The notes beneath the pieces are model-generated. The model saw only the letters and a list, made by a program, of their open reading frames with translations. It searched no databases and was not told where the DNA came from. A stretch of 5,687 nt of DNA. It comes from Candidatus Avacholeplasma faecigallinarum. GTDB lineage: Bacteria; Bacillota_I; Bacilli_A; Acholeplasmatales; Anaeroplasmataceae. This document shows, one piece after another, positions 5,687-5,687 of the stretch. The position numbers and the translations under genes were made by a program. Position 1 is the stretch's first letter. Each line of letters opens with the position of its first letter. The DNA lies in contig DVKU01000142.1 of NCBI GenBank assembly GCA_018715825.1, positions 1 to 5,687 on the forward strand, read 5' to 3'.

Positions 5687-5687
5687 T

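Noticed and set aside
1..5687. Mollicutes-type code with TGA as Trp
   Set aside because: Trp codons checked, such as the TGG TGG pair in both YWWNGANPHI blocks, are TGG, and every frame is open without recoding. No visible gene ends in TGA, but TAA preference is expected at this base composition.

Overview
The window is very AT-rich, densely coded bacterial DNA. The tRNA encodes its CCA end, promoters are sigma-A type, Shine-Dalgarno (SD) sites are AGGAG-like, and hairpin/U-tract terminators are present. The proteins include an NrnA-type DHH phosphoesterase and an InlB-repeat lipoprotein. Together these suggest a low-GC member of the Bacillota, perhaps a host-associated, Mollicutes- or Erysipelotrichia-like lineage; this placement is inference. 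Trp codons checked in the lipoprotein are TGG, and visible stops are TAA or TAG, so the standard bacterial code fits.

Left part, plus strand (1-971): two tandem genes of one unrecognised small-protein family. The first is cut by the window edge (2..346) and the second is complete (377..859). Both end in a segment containing LPNDWH. They stop at a bidirectional terminator (943..971) shared with the minus-strand tRNA.

Centre, minus strand: reading leftward from 3584, a membrane-anchored ComEC-like metallo-beta-lactamase-fold protein (3584-2181) is followed after 14 bp by nrnA (2166-1219). A 16-bp perfect hairpin without a U-tract comes next (1167..1210), then tRNA-Gln(UUG) with its own probable promoter (1084-1010).

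Right part, minus strand: a 619-residue lipoprotein gene (5545-3686) has a good sigma-A promoter overlapping a 22-bp palindrome and a strong intrinsic terminator. The protein has a lipobox, two InlB/Listeria-Bacteroides repeats and a twice-repeated two-module C-terminal region that looks OB-fold-like. One module is nearly identical between copies at DNA level while its partner has diverged. The last bases hold the probable C-terminal end of another minus-strand gene.

No phage, transposon, CRISPR or known defence system was recognised. The points most worth following are the tandem unknown family, the DUF2188-like/transmembrane/MBL architecture next to nrnA, and the uneven evolution of the lipoprotein repeats.
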